A program made the position numbers and the translations under genes. 64,000 bases of DNA, taken from assembly GCA_028752905.1 (NCBI GenBank), contig JAQNBH010000023.1, positions 134,001-198,000 of the forward strand, given 5' to 3'. Below the pieces are notes generated by a model that was given only the letters and a program-made list of their open reading frames with translations, was not told the DNA's origin and ran no database searches. The stretch's first letter is position 1. Every line of letters begins with the position of its first letter. The stretch is from Cladorhizidae sp. MBARI D1340-BT2 (taxonomy: Eukaryota > Porifera > Demospongiae > Poecilosclerida > Cladorhizidae). Shown here in pieces: positions 24,504 through 37,214 of this stretch.

Positions 24504-25411
24504 AAAACCACTACATTTATTGATAATCTGTTGACATGTTGCAGATAAGGGCCTTCTCTATCAGTTGACAAACTCTGGGACTTTGGTCTTGTTAATTAGG
24601 GCAGTTATGAATTGTACTCTTACTTGATGCTAAACATGTTAGCTTCGTAGATTATCCACACTTCACTGAATAGACTTGATGTATAGCTATTAAGATAGGA
24701 CTCTCTAAGTGCTCTCTCTTGATACCAAACATCCATATATTCTGCACACTTCACTGTAATGGACTTGCAAGATAGGTATCTCTCAGTGTTCTCTATCTTG
24801 AGCTAAATATATTAGCTTCATAGATTCTCCACACTGCACTGAATAGACTTGATATATAGCTCTAAAGGTAGGCCTCTCTCTGTTCTCTCTCTTGATACCA
24901 AACATCCGTATATTCTGCATACATAGAATCACAAGATAGGTTTCTCTATGTGTTCTCTATCTTGATGCTAAACAGGTTAGCTTCATAGATTCTCCACACT
25001 TCACTGTATAAACTTGATATATAGCTATTAAGATAGGTCTCTCCCTGTGCTCTCTGTTGATATCAAACATCCATAATATTCTGCACACTTCACTGTAATG
25101 GACTTGATATGATTCGAATGATAGGTTTCATTATGTGTTCTCTATCTTGATATTTGCCCTAATTTGGTCTATATGTTTCTCATTTTCCCCCCAAAAATCT
25201 TGTTATTTTGCCGTAAAGCTCATAACTTTTCTACACTTTACCCAAAAAAGATAATTTTTATATCATCAGATAGCCCTTCTAATTATCTGTCTTTTGTACG
25301 TGCCAAAATTTTGAGTACTCTAAGTATTAGCAAGTTATGGTGATTTGAAGTGGTAAGGTTTGCGATCTTTCCTGGCGTTTTCCAGTTGCCAAAGCGGTGG
25401 CCTGCCAGTGA
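24504..25411. repeat. Satellite unit 28, mosaic of H front and D-like end, 908 bp
   Basis: Front has aaactctggga, taaatatatta and actgcactg (H). The end has catcagatag with acgtgcc and aagtattag, as in unit 24 (D), unlike H partner unit 36. It sits exactly at the joint of the two eight-unit copies. Confidence 0.9.
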
Positions 25412-26318
25412 AAAACCACTACATTTATTGATAATCTGTTGACATGTTGCAGATAAGGGCCTTCTCTATCAGTTGACAAAATCTGGGACTTTGGTCTTGT
25501 TAATTAGGGCAGTTATGAATTGTACTCTTACTTGATGCTAAACATGTTAGCTTCGTAGATTATCCACACTTCACTGAATAGACTTGATGTATAGCTATTA
25601 AGATAAGACTCTCTAAGTGCTCTCTCTTGATACCAAACATCCATATATTCTGCACACTTCACTGTAATGGACTTGCAAGATAGGTATCTCTCAGTGTTCT
25701 CTATCTTGAGCTAAACATGTTAGCTTCATAGATTCTCCACACTTCACTGAATAGACTTGATATATAGCTCTAAAGGTAGGCCTCTCTCTGTTCTCTCTCT
25801 TGATACCAAACATCCGTATATTCTACATACATAGAATCACAAGATAGGTTTCTCTATGTGTTCTCTATCTTGATGCTAAACAGGTTAGCTTCATAGATTC
25901 TCCACACTTCACTGTATAAACTTGATATATAGCTATTAAGATAGGTCTCTCCCTGTGCTCTCTGTTGATATCAAACATCCATAATATTCTGCACACTTCA
26001 CTGTAATGGACTTGATATGATTCGAATGATAGGTTTCATTATGTGTTCTCTATCTTGATATTTGCCCTAATTTGGTCTATATGTTTCTCATTTTCCCCCC
26101 AAAAATCTTGTTATTTTGCCGTAAAGCTCATAACTTTTCTACACTTTACCCAAAAAAGATAATTTTATATCATCGGATAGCCCTTCTAATTATCTGTCTT
26201 TTGTACGTGCCAAAATTTTGAGTACTCTAAGTATTAGCAAGTTATGGTGATTTGAAGTGGTAAGGTTTGCGATGTTTCCTGGCGTTTTCCAGTTGCCAAA
26301 GCGGAGGCCTGCCAGTGA
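25412..26318. repeat. Satellite unit 29, subfamily B (later form), 907 bp
   Basis: Partner of unit 21 in the eight-unit block; has taattatctg rather than taatcatctg. Confidence 0.95.
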
Positions 26319-27226
26319 AAAACCACTACATTTATTGATAATCTGTTGACATGTTGCAGATAAGGGCCTTCTCTATCAGTTGACAAAATCTGGGACTTTG
26401 GTCTTGTTAATTAGGGCAGTTATGAATTGTACTCTTACTTGATGCTAAACATGTTAGCTTCGTAGATTATCCACACTTCACTGAATAGACTTGATGTATA
26501 GCTATTAAGATAGGACTCTCTAAGTGCTCTCTCTTGATACCAAACATCCATATATTCTGCACACTTCACTGTAATGGACTTGCAAGATAGGTATCTCTCA
26601 GTGTTCTCTATCTTGAGCTAAACATGTTAGCTTCATAGATTCTCCACACTTCACTGAATAGACTTGATATATAGCTCTAAAGGTAGGCCTCTCTCTGTTC
26701 TCTCTCTTGATACCAAACATCCGTATATTCTGCATACATAGAATCACAAGATAGGTTTCTCTATGTGTTCTCTATCTTGATGCTAAACAGGTTAGCTTCA
26801 TAGATTCTCCACACTTCACTGTATAAACTTGATATATAGCTATTAAGATAGGTCTCTCCCTGTGCTCTCTGTTGATATCAAACATCCATAATATTCTGCA
26901 CACTTCACTGTAATGGACTTGATATGATTCGAATGATAGGTTTCATTATGTGTTCTCTATCTTGATATTTGCCCTAATTTGGTCTATATGTTTCTCATTT
27001 TCCCCCCAAAAATCTTGTTATTTTTCCGTAAAGCTCATAACTTTTCTACACTTTACCCAAAAAAGATAATTTTTATATCATCAGATAGCCCTTCTAATTA
27101 TCTGTCTTTTGTACGAGCCAATATTTTGAGTACTCTAAGTATTAGCAAGTTATGGTGATTTGAAGTGGTAAGGTTTGCGATCTTTCCTGGCGTTTTCCAG
27201 TTGCCAAAGCGGTGGCCTGCCAGTGA
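26319..27226. repeat. Satellite unit 30, subfamily A, 908 bp
   Basis: Partner of unit 22 and the last A unit in the window. Confidence 0.95.
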
Positions 27227-28134
27227 AAAACCACTACATTTATTGATAATCTGTTGACATGTTGCAGATAAGGGCCTTCTCTATCAGTTGACAAAATCTG
27301 GGACTTTGGTCTTGTTAATTAGGGCAGTTATGAATTGTACTCTTACTTGATGCTAAACATGTTAGCTTCGTAGATTATCCACACTTCACTGAATAGACTT
27401 GATGTATAGCTATTAAGATAAGACTCTCTAAGTGCTCTCTCTTGATACCAAACATCCATATATTCTGCACACTTCACTGTAATGGACTTGCAAGATAGGT
27501 ATCTCTCAGTGTTCTCTATCTTGAGCTAAACATGTTAGCTTCATAGATTCTCCACACTTCACTGAATAGACTTGATATATAGCTCTAAAGGTAGGCCTCT
27601 CTCTGTTCTCTCTCTTGATACCAAACATCCGTATATTCTACATACATAGAATCACAAGATAGGTTTCTCTATGTGTTCTCTATCTTGATGCTAAACAGGT
27701 TAGCTTCATAGATTCTCCACACTTCACTGTATAAACTTGATATATAGCTATTAAGATAGGTCTCTCCCTGTGCTCTCTGTTGATATCAAACATCCATAAT
27801 ATTCTGCACACTTCACTGTAATGGACTTGATATGATTCGAATGATAGGTTTCATTATGTGTTCTCTATCTTGATATTTGCCCTAATTTGGTCTATATGTT
27901 TCTCATTTTCCCCCCAAAAATCTTGTTATTTTGCCGTAAAGCTCATAACATTTCTACACTTTACCCAAAAAAGATAATTTTTATATCACCGGATAGCCCT
28001 TCTAATTATCTGTCTTTTGTACGTGCCAAAATTTTGAGTACTCTAAGTATTAGCAAGTTATGGTGATTTGAAGTGGTAAGGTTTGCGATCTTTCCTGGCG
28101 TTTTCCAGTTGCCAAAGCGGTGGCCTGCCAGTAA
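27227..28134. repeat. Satellite unit 31, subfamily C, 908 bp
   Basis: Partner of unit 23; shares agtaaaaaacc at its end. Confidence 0.95.
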
Positions 28135-29042
28135 AAAACCACTACATTTATTGATAATCTGTTGACATGTTGCAGATAAGGGCCTTCTCTATCAGTTGAC
28201 AAAATCTGGGACTTTGGTCTTGTTAATTAGGGCAGTTATGAATTATACTCTTACTTGATGCTAAACATGTTAGCTTCATAGATTATACACACTTCACTGA
28301 ATAGACTTGATGTATAGCTATTAAGATAGGACTCTCTAAGTGCTCTCTCTTGATACCAAACATCCATATATTCTGCACACTTCACTGTAATGGACTTGCA
28401 AGATAGGTATCTCTCAGTGTTCTCTATCTTGAGCTAAACATGTTAGCTTCATAGATTCTCCACACTTCACTGAATAGACTTGATATATTGCTCTAAAGGT
28501 AGGCCTCTCTCTGTTCTCTCTCTTGATACCAAACATCCGTATATTCTGCATACATAGAATCACAAGATAGGTTTCTCTATGTGTTCCCTATCTTGATGCT
28601 AAACAGATTAGCTTCATAGATTCTCCACACTTCACTGTATAAACTTGATATATAGCTATTAAGATAGGTCTCTCCCTGTGCTCTCTGTTGATATCAAACA
28701 TCCATAATATTCTGCACACTTCACTGTAATGGACTTGATATGATTCGAATGATAGGTTTCATTATGTGTTCTCTATCTTGATATTTGCCCTAATTTGGTC
28801 TATATGTTTCTCATTTTCCCCCCAAAAATCTTGTTATTTTGCCGTAAAGCTCATAACTTTTCTACACTTTACCCAAAAAAGATAATTTTTATATCATCAG
28901 ATAGCCCTTCTAATTATCTGTCTTTTGTACGTGCCAAAATTTTGAGTACTCTAAGTATTAGCAAGTTATGGTGATTTGAAGTGGTAAGGTTTGCGATCTT
29001 TCCTGGCGTTTTCCAGTTGCCAAAGCGGTGGCCTGCCAGTGA
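28135..29042. repeat. Satellite unit 32, subfamily D, 908 bp
   Basis: Partner of unit 24 with all D marks, including the altered ttatacacac. Confidence 0.95.
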
Positions 29043-29950
29043 AAAACCACTACATTTATTGATAATCTGTTGACATGTTGCAGATAAGGGCCTTCTCTAT
29101 CAGTTGACAAAATCTGGGGCTTTGGTCTTGTTAATTAGGGCAGTTATGAATTGTACTCTTACTTGATGCTAAACATGTTAGCTTCGTAGATTATCCACAC
29201 TTCACTGAATAGACTTGATGTATAGCTATTAAGATAAGACTCTCTAAGTGCTCTCTCTTGATACCAAACATCCATATATTCTGCACACTTCACTGTAATG
29301 GACTTGCAAGATAGGTATCTCTCAGTGTTCTCTATCTTGAGCTAAACATGTTAGCTTCATAGATTCTCCACACTTCACTGAATAGACTTGATATATAGCT
29401 CTAAAGGTAGGCCTCTCTCTGTTCTCTCTCTTGATACCAAACATCCATATATTCTACATACATAGAATCACAAGATAGGTTTCTCTATGTGTTCTCTATC
29501 TTGATGCTAAACAGGTTAGCTTCATAGATTCTCCAAACTTCACTGTATAAACTTGATATATAGCTATTAAGATAGGTCTCTCCCTGTGCTCTCTGTTGAT
29601 ATCAAACATCCATAATATTCTGCACACTTCACTGTAATGGACTTGATATGATTCGAATGATAGGTTTCATTATGTGTTCTCTATCTTGATATTTGCCCTA
29701 ATTTGGTCTATATGTTTCTCATTTTCCCCCCAAAAATCTTGTTATTTTGCCGTAAAGCTCATAACATTTCTACACTTTACCCAAAAAAGATAATTTTTAT
29801 ATTACCGGATAGCCCTTCTAATTATCTGTCTTTTGTACGTGCCAAAATTTTGAGTACTCTAAGTATTAGCAAGTTATGGTGATTTGAAGTGGTAAGGTTT
29901 GCGATCTTTCCTGGCGTTTTCCAGTTGCCAAAGCGGTGGCCTGCCAGTGA
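29043..29950. repeat. Satellite unit 33, subfamily E, 908 bp
   Basis: Partner of unit 25: tggggcttt and ctccaaactt. Confidence 0.95.
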
Positions 29951-30858
29951 AAAACCACTACATTTATTGATAATCTGTTGACATGTTGCAGATAAGGGCC
30001 TTCTCTATCAGTTGACAAAATCTGGGACTTTGGTCTTGTTAATTAGGGCAGTTATGAATTGTACTCTTACTTGATGCTAAACATGTTAGCTTCGTAGATT
30101 ATCCACACTTCACTGAATAGACTTGATGTATAGCTATTAAGATAAGACTCTCTAAGTGCTCTCTCTTGATACCAAACATCCATATATTCTGCACACTTCA
30201 CTGTAATGGACTTGCAAGATAGGTATCTCTCAGTGTTCTCTATCTTGAGCTAAACATGTTAGCTTCATAGATTCTCCACACTTCACTGAATAGACTTGAT
30301 ATATAGCTCTAAAGGTAGGCCTCTCTCTGTTCTCTCTCTTGATACCAAACATCCGTATATTCTACATACATAGAATCACAAGATAGGTTTCTCTATGTTT
30401 TCTCTATCTTGATGCTAAACAGGTTAGCTTCATAGATTCTCCACACTTCACTGTATAAACTTGATATATAGCTATTAAGATAGGTCTCTCCCTGTGCTCT
30501 CTGTTGATATCAAACATCCATAATATTCTGCACACTTCACTGTAATGGACTTGATATGATTCGAATGATAGGTTTCATTATGTGTTCTCTATCTTGATAT
30601 TTGCCCTAATTTGGTCTATATGTTTCTCATTTTTCCCCCAAAAATCTTGTTATTTTGCCGTAAAGCTCATAACTTTTCTACACTTTACCCAAAAAAGATA
30701 ATTTTTATATTACCGGATAGCCCTTCTAATTATCTGTCTTTTGTACGTGCCAAAATATTGAGTACTCTAAGCATTAGCAAGTTATGGTGATTTGAAGTGG
30801 TAAGGTTTGCGATCTTTCCTGGCGTTTTCCAGTTGCCAAAGCGGTGGCCTGCCAGTGA
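29951..30858. repeat. Satellite unit 34, subfamily F, 908 bp
   Basis: Partner of unit 26; keeps tatggtgattt. Last unit with aaaatctggga in the head. Confidence 0.95.
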
Positions 30859-31767
30859 AAAACCACTACATTTATTGATAATCTGTTGACATGTTGCAGA
30901 TAAGGGCCTTCTCTATCAGTTGACAAACTCTGGTACTTTGGTCTTGTTAATTAGGGCAGTTATGAATTGTACTCTTACTTGATGCTAAACATGTTAGCTT
31001 CGTAGATTATCCACACTTCACTGAATAGACTTGATGTATAGCTATTAAGATAGGACTCTCTAAGTGCTCTCTCTTGATACCAAACATCCATATATTCTGC
31101 ACACTTCACTGTAATGGACTTGCAAGATAGGTATCTCTCAGTGTTCTCTATCTTGAGCTAAACATGTTAGCTTCATAGATTCTCCACACTTCACTGAATA
31201 GACTTGATATATAGCTCTAAAGGTAGGCCTCTCTCTGTTCTCTCTCTTGATACCAAACATCCGTATATTCTGCATACATAGAATCACAAGATAGGTTTCT
31301 CTATGTGTTCTCTATCTTGATGCTAAACAGGTTAGCTTCATAGATTCTCCACACTTCACTGTATAAACTTGATATATAGCTATTAAGATAGGTCTCTCCC
31401 TGTGCTCTCTGTTGATATCAAACATCCATAATATTCTGCACACTTCACTGTAATCGACTTGATATGATTCGAATGATAGGTTTCATTATGTGTTCTCTAT
31501 CTTGATATTTGCCCTAATTTGGTCTATATGTTTTCTCATTTCCCCCCCAAAAATCTTGTTATTTTGCCATAAAGCTCATAACTTTTCTACACTTTACCCA
31601 AAAAAGATAATTTTTATATCACCGGATAGCCCATCTAATTATCTGTCTTTTGTACGTGCCAAAATTTTGAGTACTCTAAGTATTAGCAAGTTATGGTGAT
31701 TTGAAGTGGTAAGGTTTGCGATCTTTCCTGGCGTTTTCCAGTTGCCAAAGCGGTGGCCTGCCAGTGA
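30859..31767. repeat. Satellite unit 35, subfamily G, 909 bp
   Basis: Partner of unit 27 in the eight-unit block and of unit 39 in the four-unit block; all three share taatcgac. Confidence 0.95.
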
Positions 31768-32675
31768 AAAACCACTACATTTATTGATAATCTGTTGACA
31801 TGTTGCAGATAAGGGCCTTCTCTATCAGTTGACAAACTCTGGGACTTTGGTCTTGTTAATTAGGGCAGTTATGAATTGTACTCTTACTTGATGCTAAACA
31901 TGTTAGCTTCGTAGATTATCCACACTTCACTGAATAGACTTGATGTATAGCTATTAAGATAGGACTCTCTAAGTGCTCTCTCTTGATACCAAACATCCAT
32001 ATATTCTGCACACTTCACTGTAATGGACTTGCAAGATAGGTATCTCTCAGTGTTCTCTATCTTGAGCTAAATATATTAGCTTCATAGATTCTCCACACTG
32101 CACTGAATAGACTTGATATATAGCTCTAAAGGTAGGCCTCTCTCTGTTCTCTCTCTTGATACCAAACATCCGTATATTCTGCATACATAGAATCACAAGA
32201 TAGGTTTCTCTATGTGTTCTCTATCTTGATGCTAAACAGGTTAGCTTCATAGATTCTCCACACTTCACTGTATAAACTTGATATATAGCTATTAAGATAG
32301 GTCTCTCCCTGTGCTCTCTGTTGATATCAAACATCCATAATATTCTGCATACTTCACTGTAATGGACTTGATATGATTCGAATGATAGGTTTCATTATGT
32401 GTTCTCTATCTTGATATTTGCCCTAATTTGGTCTATATGTTTCTCATTTTCCCCCCAAAAATCTTGTTATTTTGCCGTAAAGCTCATAACTTTTCTACAC
32501 TTTACCCCAAAAAGATAATTTTTATATCACCGGATAGCCCTTCTAATTATCTGTCTTTTGTACGTGCCAAAATTTTGAGTACTCTAAGCATTAGCAAGTT
32601 ATGGTGATTTGAAGTGGTAAGGTTTGCGATCTTTCCTGGCGTTTTCCAGTTGCCAAAGCGGTGGCCTGCCAGTGA
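31768..32675. repeat. Satellite unit 36, subfamily H, 908 bp
   Basis: taaatatatta, actgcactg, tgcatacttc, accccaaaaag, aagcattag. Nearest match is unit 40, 3632 bp downstream. Confidence 0.95.
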
Positions 32676-33582
32676 AAAACCACTACATTTATTGATAATC
32701 TGTTGACATGTTGCAGATAAGGGTCTTCTCTATCAGTTGACAAACTCTGGTACTTTGGTCTTGTTAATTAGGGCAGTTATGAATTGTACTCTTACTTAAT
32801 GCTAAACATGTTAGCTTCGTAGATTATCCACACTTCACTGAATAGACTTGATGTATAGCTATTAAGATAGGACTCTCTAAGTGCTCTCTCTTGATACCAA
32901 ACATCCATATATTCTGCACACTTCACTGTAATGGACTTGCAAGATAGGTATCTCTCAGTGTTCTCTATCTTGAGCTAAACATGTTAGCTTCATAGATTCT
33001 CCACACTTCACTGAATAGACTTGATATATAGCTCTAAAGGTAGGCCTCTCTCTGTTCTCTCTCTTGATACCAAACATCCGTATATTCTGCATACATAGAA
33101 TCACAAGATAGGTTTCTCTATGTGTTCTCTATCTTGATGCTAAACAGGTTAGCTTCATAGATTCTCCACACTTCACTGTATAAACTTGATATATAGCTAT
33201 TAAGATAGGTCTCTCCCTGTGCTCTCTGTTGATATCAAACATCAATAATATTCTGCAAACTTCACTGTAATGGACTTGATATGATTCGAATGATAGGTTT
33301 CATTATGTGTTCTCTATCTTGATATTTGCCCTAATTTGGTCTATATGTTTTCTCATTTCCCCCCCAAAAATCTTGTTATTTTGCCGTAAAGCTCATAACT
33401 TTTCTACACTTTACCCAAAAAAGATAATTTTATATCACCGGATAGCCCTTCTAATTATCTGTCTTTTCTACGTGCCAAAGTTTGAGTACTCTAAGTATTA
33501 GCAAGTTATGGTGATTTGAAGTGGTAAGGTTTGCGATCTTTCCTGGCGTTTTCCAGTTGCCAAAGCGGTGGCCTGCCAGTGA
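32676..33582. repeat. Satellite unit 37, subfamily I, 907 bp
   Basis: First I unit: aagggtctt, cttaatgct, atcaataat with tgcaaactt, gataatttta, cttttctacg and ccaaagtttgag. Two 1-base losses and one gain relative to 908 give 907. Confidence 0.95.
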
Positions 33583-34490
33583 AAAACCACTACATTTATT
33601 GATAATCTGTTGACATGTTGCAGATAAGGGCCTTCTCTATCAGTTGACAAACTCTGGGACTTTGGTCTTGTTAATTAGGGCAGTTATGAATTGTACTCTT
33701 ACTTGATGCTAAACATGTTAGCTTCGTAGATTATCCACACTTCACTGAATAGACTTGATGTATAGCTATTAAGATAGTACTCTCTAAGTGCTCTCTCTTG
33801 ATACCAAACATCCATATATTCTGCACACTTCACTGTAATGGACTTGCAAGATAGGTATCTCTCAGTGTTCTCTATCTTGAGCTAAACATATTAGCTTCAT
33901 AGATTCTCCACACTGCACTGAATAGACTTGATATATAGCTCTAAAGGTAGGCCTCTCTCTGTTCTCTCTCTTGATACCAAACATCCGTATATTCTGCATA
34001 CATAGAATCACAAGATAGGTTTCTCTATGTGTTCTCTATCTTGATGCTAAACAGGTTAGCTTCATAGATTCTCCACACTTCACTGTATAAACTTGATATA
34101 TAGCTATTAAGATAGGTCTCTCCCTGTGCTCTCTGTTGATATCAAACATCCATAATATTCTGCACACTTCACTGTAATGGACTTGATATGATTTGAATGA
34201 TAGGTTTCATTATGTGTTCTCTATCTTGATATTTGCCCTAATTTGGACTATATGTTTCTCATTTCCCCCCCAAAAATCTTGTTATTTTGCCGTAAAGCTC
34301 ATAACATTTCTACACTTTACCCCAAAAAGATAGTTTTTATATCACCGGATAGCCCTTCTAATTATCTGTCTTTTGTAAGTGCCAAAATTTTGAGTACTCT
34401 AAGCATTAGCAAGTTATGGTGATTTGAAGTGGTAAGGTTTGCGATCTTTCCTGGCGTTTTCCAGTTGCCAAAGCGGTGGCCTGCCAGTGA
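33583..34490. repeat. Satellite unit 38, subfamily J, 908 bp
   Basis: gatagtact, taaacatatta, actgcactg, tggactatatg, cataacattt, gatagttttt, gtaagtgcc. Private: gatttgaatg, losing the TTCGAA palindrome. Confidence 0.95.
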
Positions 34491-35399
34491 AAAACCACTA
34501 CATTTATTGATAATCTGTTGACATGTTGCAGATAAGGGTCTTCTCTATCAGTTGACAAACTCTGGTACTTTGGTATTGTTAATTAGGGCAGTTATGAATT
34601 GTACTCTTACTTGATGCTAAACATGTTAGCTTCGTAGATTATCCACACTTCACTGAATAGACTTGATGTATAGCTATTAAGATAGGACTCTCTAAGTGCT
34701 CTCTCTTGATACCAAACATCCATATATTCTGCACACTTCACTGTAATGGACTTGCAAGATAGGTATCTCTCAGTGTTCTCTATCTTGAGCTAAACATGTT
34801 AGCTTCATAGATTCTCCACACTTCACTGAATAGACTTGATATATAGCTCTAAAGGTAGGCCTCTCTCTGTTCTCTCTCTTGATACCAAACATCCGTATAT
34901 TCTGCATACATAGAATCACAAGATAGGTTTCTCTATGTGTTCTCTATCTTGATGCTAAACAGGTTAGCTTCATAGATTCTCCACACTTCACTGTATAAAC
35001 TTGATATATAGCTATTAAGATAGGTCTCTCCCTGTGCTCTCTGTTGATATCAAACATCCATAATATTCTGCACACTTCACTGTAATCGACTTGATATGAT
35101 TCGAATGATAGGTTTCATTATGTGTTCTCTATCTTGATATTTGCCCTAATTTGGTCTATATGTTTTCTCATTTCCCCCCCAAAAATCTTGTTATTTTGCC
35201 ATAAAGCTCATAACTTTTCTACACTTTACCCAAAAAAGATAATTTTTATATCACCGGATAGCCCATCTAATTATCTGTCTTTTGTACGTGCCAAAATTTT
35301 GAGTACTCTAAGTATTAGCAAGTTATGGTGATTTGAAGTGGTAAGGTTTGCGATCTTTCCTGGCGTTTTCCAGTTGCCAAAGCGGTGGCCTGCCAGTGA
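34491..35399. repeat. Satellite unit 39, L-type head with G body, 909 bp
   Basis: Head has aagggtctt and tggtattg (L-like); the rest is G with taatcgac, gccataaag and gcccatctaa. Confidence 0.93.
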
Positions 35400-36307
35400 A
35401 AAACCACTACATTTATTGATAATCTGTTGACATGTTGCAGATAAGGGCCTTCTCTATCAGTTGACAAACTCTGGGACTTTGGTCTTGTTAATTAGGGCAG
35501 TTATGAATTGTACTCTTACTTGATGCTAAACATGTTAGCTTCGTAGATTATCCACACTTCACTGAATAGACTTGATGTATAGCTATTAAGATAGGACTCT
35601 CTAAGTGCTCTCTCTTGATACCAAACATCCATATATTCTGCACACTTCACTGTAATGGACTTGCAAGATAGGTATCTCTCAGTGTTCTCTATCTTGAGCT
35701 AAATATATTAGCTTCATAGATTCTCCACACTGCACTGAATAGACTTGATATATAGCTCTAAAGGTAGGCCTCTCTCTGTTCTCTCTCTTGATACCAAACA
35801 TCCGTATATTCTGCATACATAGAATCACAAGATAGGTTTCTCTATGTGTTCTCTATCTTGATGCTAAACAGGTTAGCTTCATAGATTCTCCACACTTCAC
35901 TGTATAAACTTGATATATAGCTATTAAGATAGGTCTCTCCCTGTGCTCTCTGTTGATATCAAACATCCATAATATTCTGCATACTTCACTGTAATGGACT
36001 TGATATGATTCGAATGATAGGTTTCATTATGTGTTCTCTATCTTGATATTTGCCCTAATTTGGTCTATATGTTTCTCATTTTCCCCCCAAAAATCTTGTT
36101 ATTTTGCCGTAAAGCTCATAACTTTTCTACACTTTACCCCAAAAAGATAATTTTTATATCACCGGATAGCCCTTCTAATTATCTGTCTTTTGTACGTGCC
36201 AAAATTTTGAGTACTCTAAGCATTAGCAAGTTATGGTGATTTGAAGTGGTAAGGTTTGCGATCTTTCCTGGCGTTTTCCAGTTGCCAAAGCGGTGGCCTG
36301 CCAGTGA
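35400..36307. repeat. Satellite unit 40, subfamily H, 908 bp
   Basis: Partner of unit 36 with taaatatatta and actgcactg. Confidence 0.95.
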
Positions 36308-37214
36308 AAAACCACTACATTTATTGATAATCTGTTGACATGTTGCAGATAAGGGTCTTCTCTATCAGTTGACAAACTCTGGTACTTTGGTCTTGTTAAT
36401 TAGGGCAGTTATGAATTGTACTCTTACTTAATGCTAAACATGTTAGCTTCGTAGATTATCCACACTTCACTGAATAGACTTGATGTATAGCTATTAAGAT
36501 AGGACTCTCTAAGTGCTCTCTCTTGATACCAAACATCCATATATTCTGCACACTTCACTGTAATGGACTTGCAAGATAGGTATCTCTCAGTGTTCTCTAT
36601 CTTGAGCTAAACATGTTAGCTTCATAGATTCTCCACACTTCACTGAATAGACTTGATATATAGCTCTAAAGGTAGGCCTCTCTCTGTTCTCTCTCTTGAT
36701 ACCAAACATCCGTATATTCTGCATACATAGAATCACAAGATAGGTTTCTCTATGTGTTCTCTATCTTGATGCTAAACAGGTTAGCTTCATAGATTCTCCA
36801 CACTTCACTGTATAAACTTGATATATAGCTATTAAGATAGGTCTCTCCCTGTGCTCTCTGTTGATATCAAACATCAATAATATTCTGCAAACTTCACTGT
36901 AATGGACTTGATATGATTCGAATGATAGGTTTCATTATGTGTTCTCTATCTTGATATTTGCCCTAATTTGGTCTATATGTTTTCTCATTTCCCCCCCAAA
37001 AATCTTGTTATTTTGCCGTAAAGCTCATAACTTTTCTACACTTTACCCAAAAAAGATAATTTTATATCACCGGATAGCCCTTCTAATTATCTGTCTTTTC
37101 TACGTGCCAAAGTTTGAGTACTCTAAGTATTAGCAAGTTATGGTGATTTGAAGTGGTAAGGTTTGCGATCTTTCCTGGCGTTTTCCAGTTGCCAAAGCGG
37201 TGGCCTGCCAGTGA
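36308..37214. repeat. Satellite unit 41, subfamily I, 907 bp
   Basis: Partner of unit 37 with all I marks. Confidence 0.95.

Larger units (their letters stand above)
18148..25411. repeat. Higher-order repeat, eight-unit block copy 1 (7264 bp)
   Basis: Units 21-28 in order B, A, C, D, E, F, G, H. Private marks tie it to copy 2: agtaaaaaacc at the C/D boundary, gaattatac and ttatacacac in D, tggggcttt and ctccaaactt in E, atgttttctct in F, taatcgac in G, taaatatatta with actgcactg in H. It differs from copy 2 at scattered single bases (for example tgcatacttc in C, tatggtaattt in F) and in the end of H. Confidence 0.9.
25412..32675. repeat. Higher-order repeat, eight-unit block copy 2 (7264 bp)
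   Basis: Units 29-36 repeat the order B, A, C, D, E, F, G, H with the same private substitutions as copy 1 and exactly the same total length. The block directly abuts copy 1, so this is a tandem duplication of eight units. The copies separate in the last 300 bp of H: here tgcatacttc, accccaaaaag, caccggatag and aagcattag, while copy 1 has catcagatag and aagtattag. Confidence 0.9.
30859..34490. repeat. Higher-order repeat, four-unit block G-H-I-J copy 1 (3632 bp)
   Basis: Units 35-38 (909, 908, 907, 908 bp). Marks shared with copy 2 are taatcgac in G, taaatatatta plus actgcactg plus tgcatacttc in H, cttaatgct plus atcaataat plus cttttctacg in I, and gatagtact plus gtaagtgcc in J. It overlaps the last two units of the eight-unit block, so the amplifications are nested in time. 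Confidence 0.87.
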
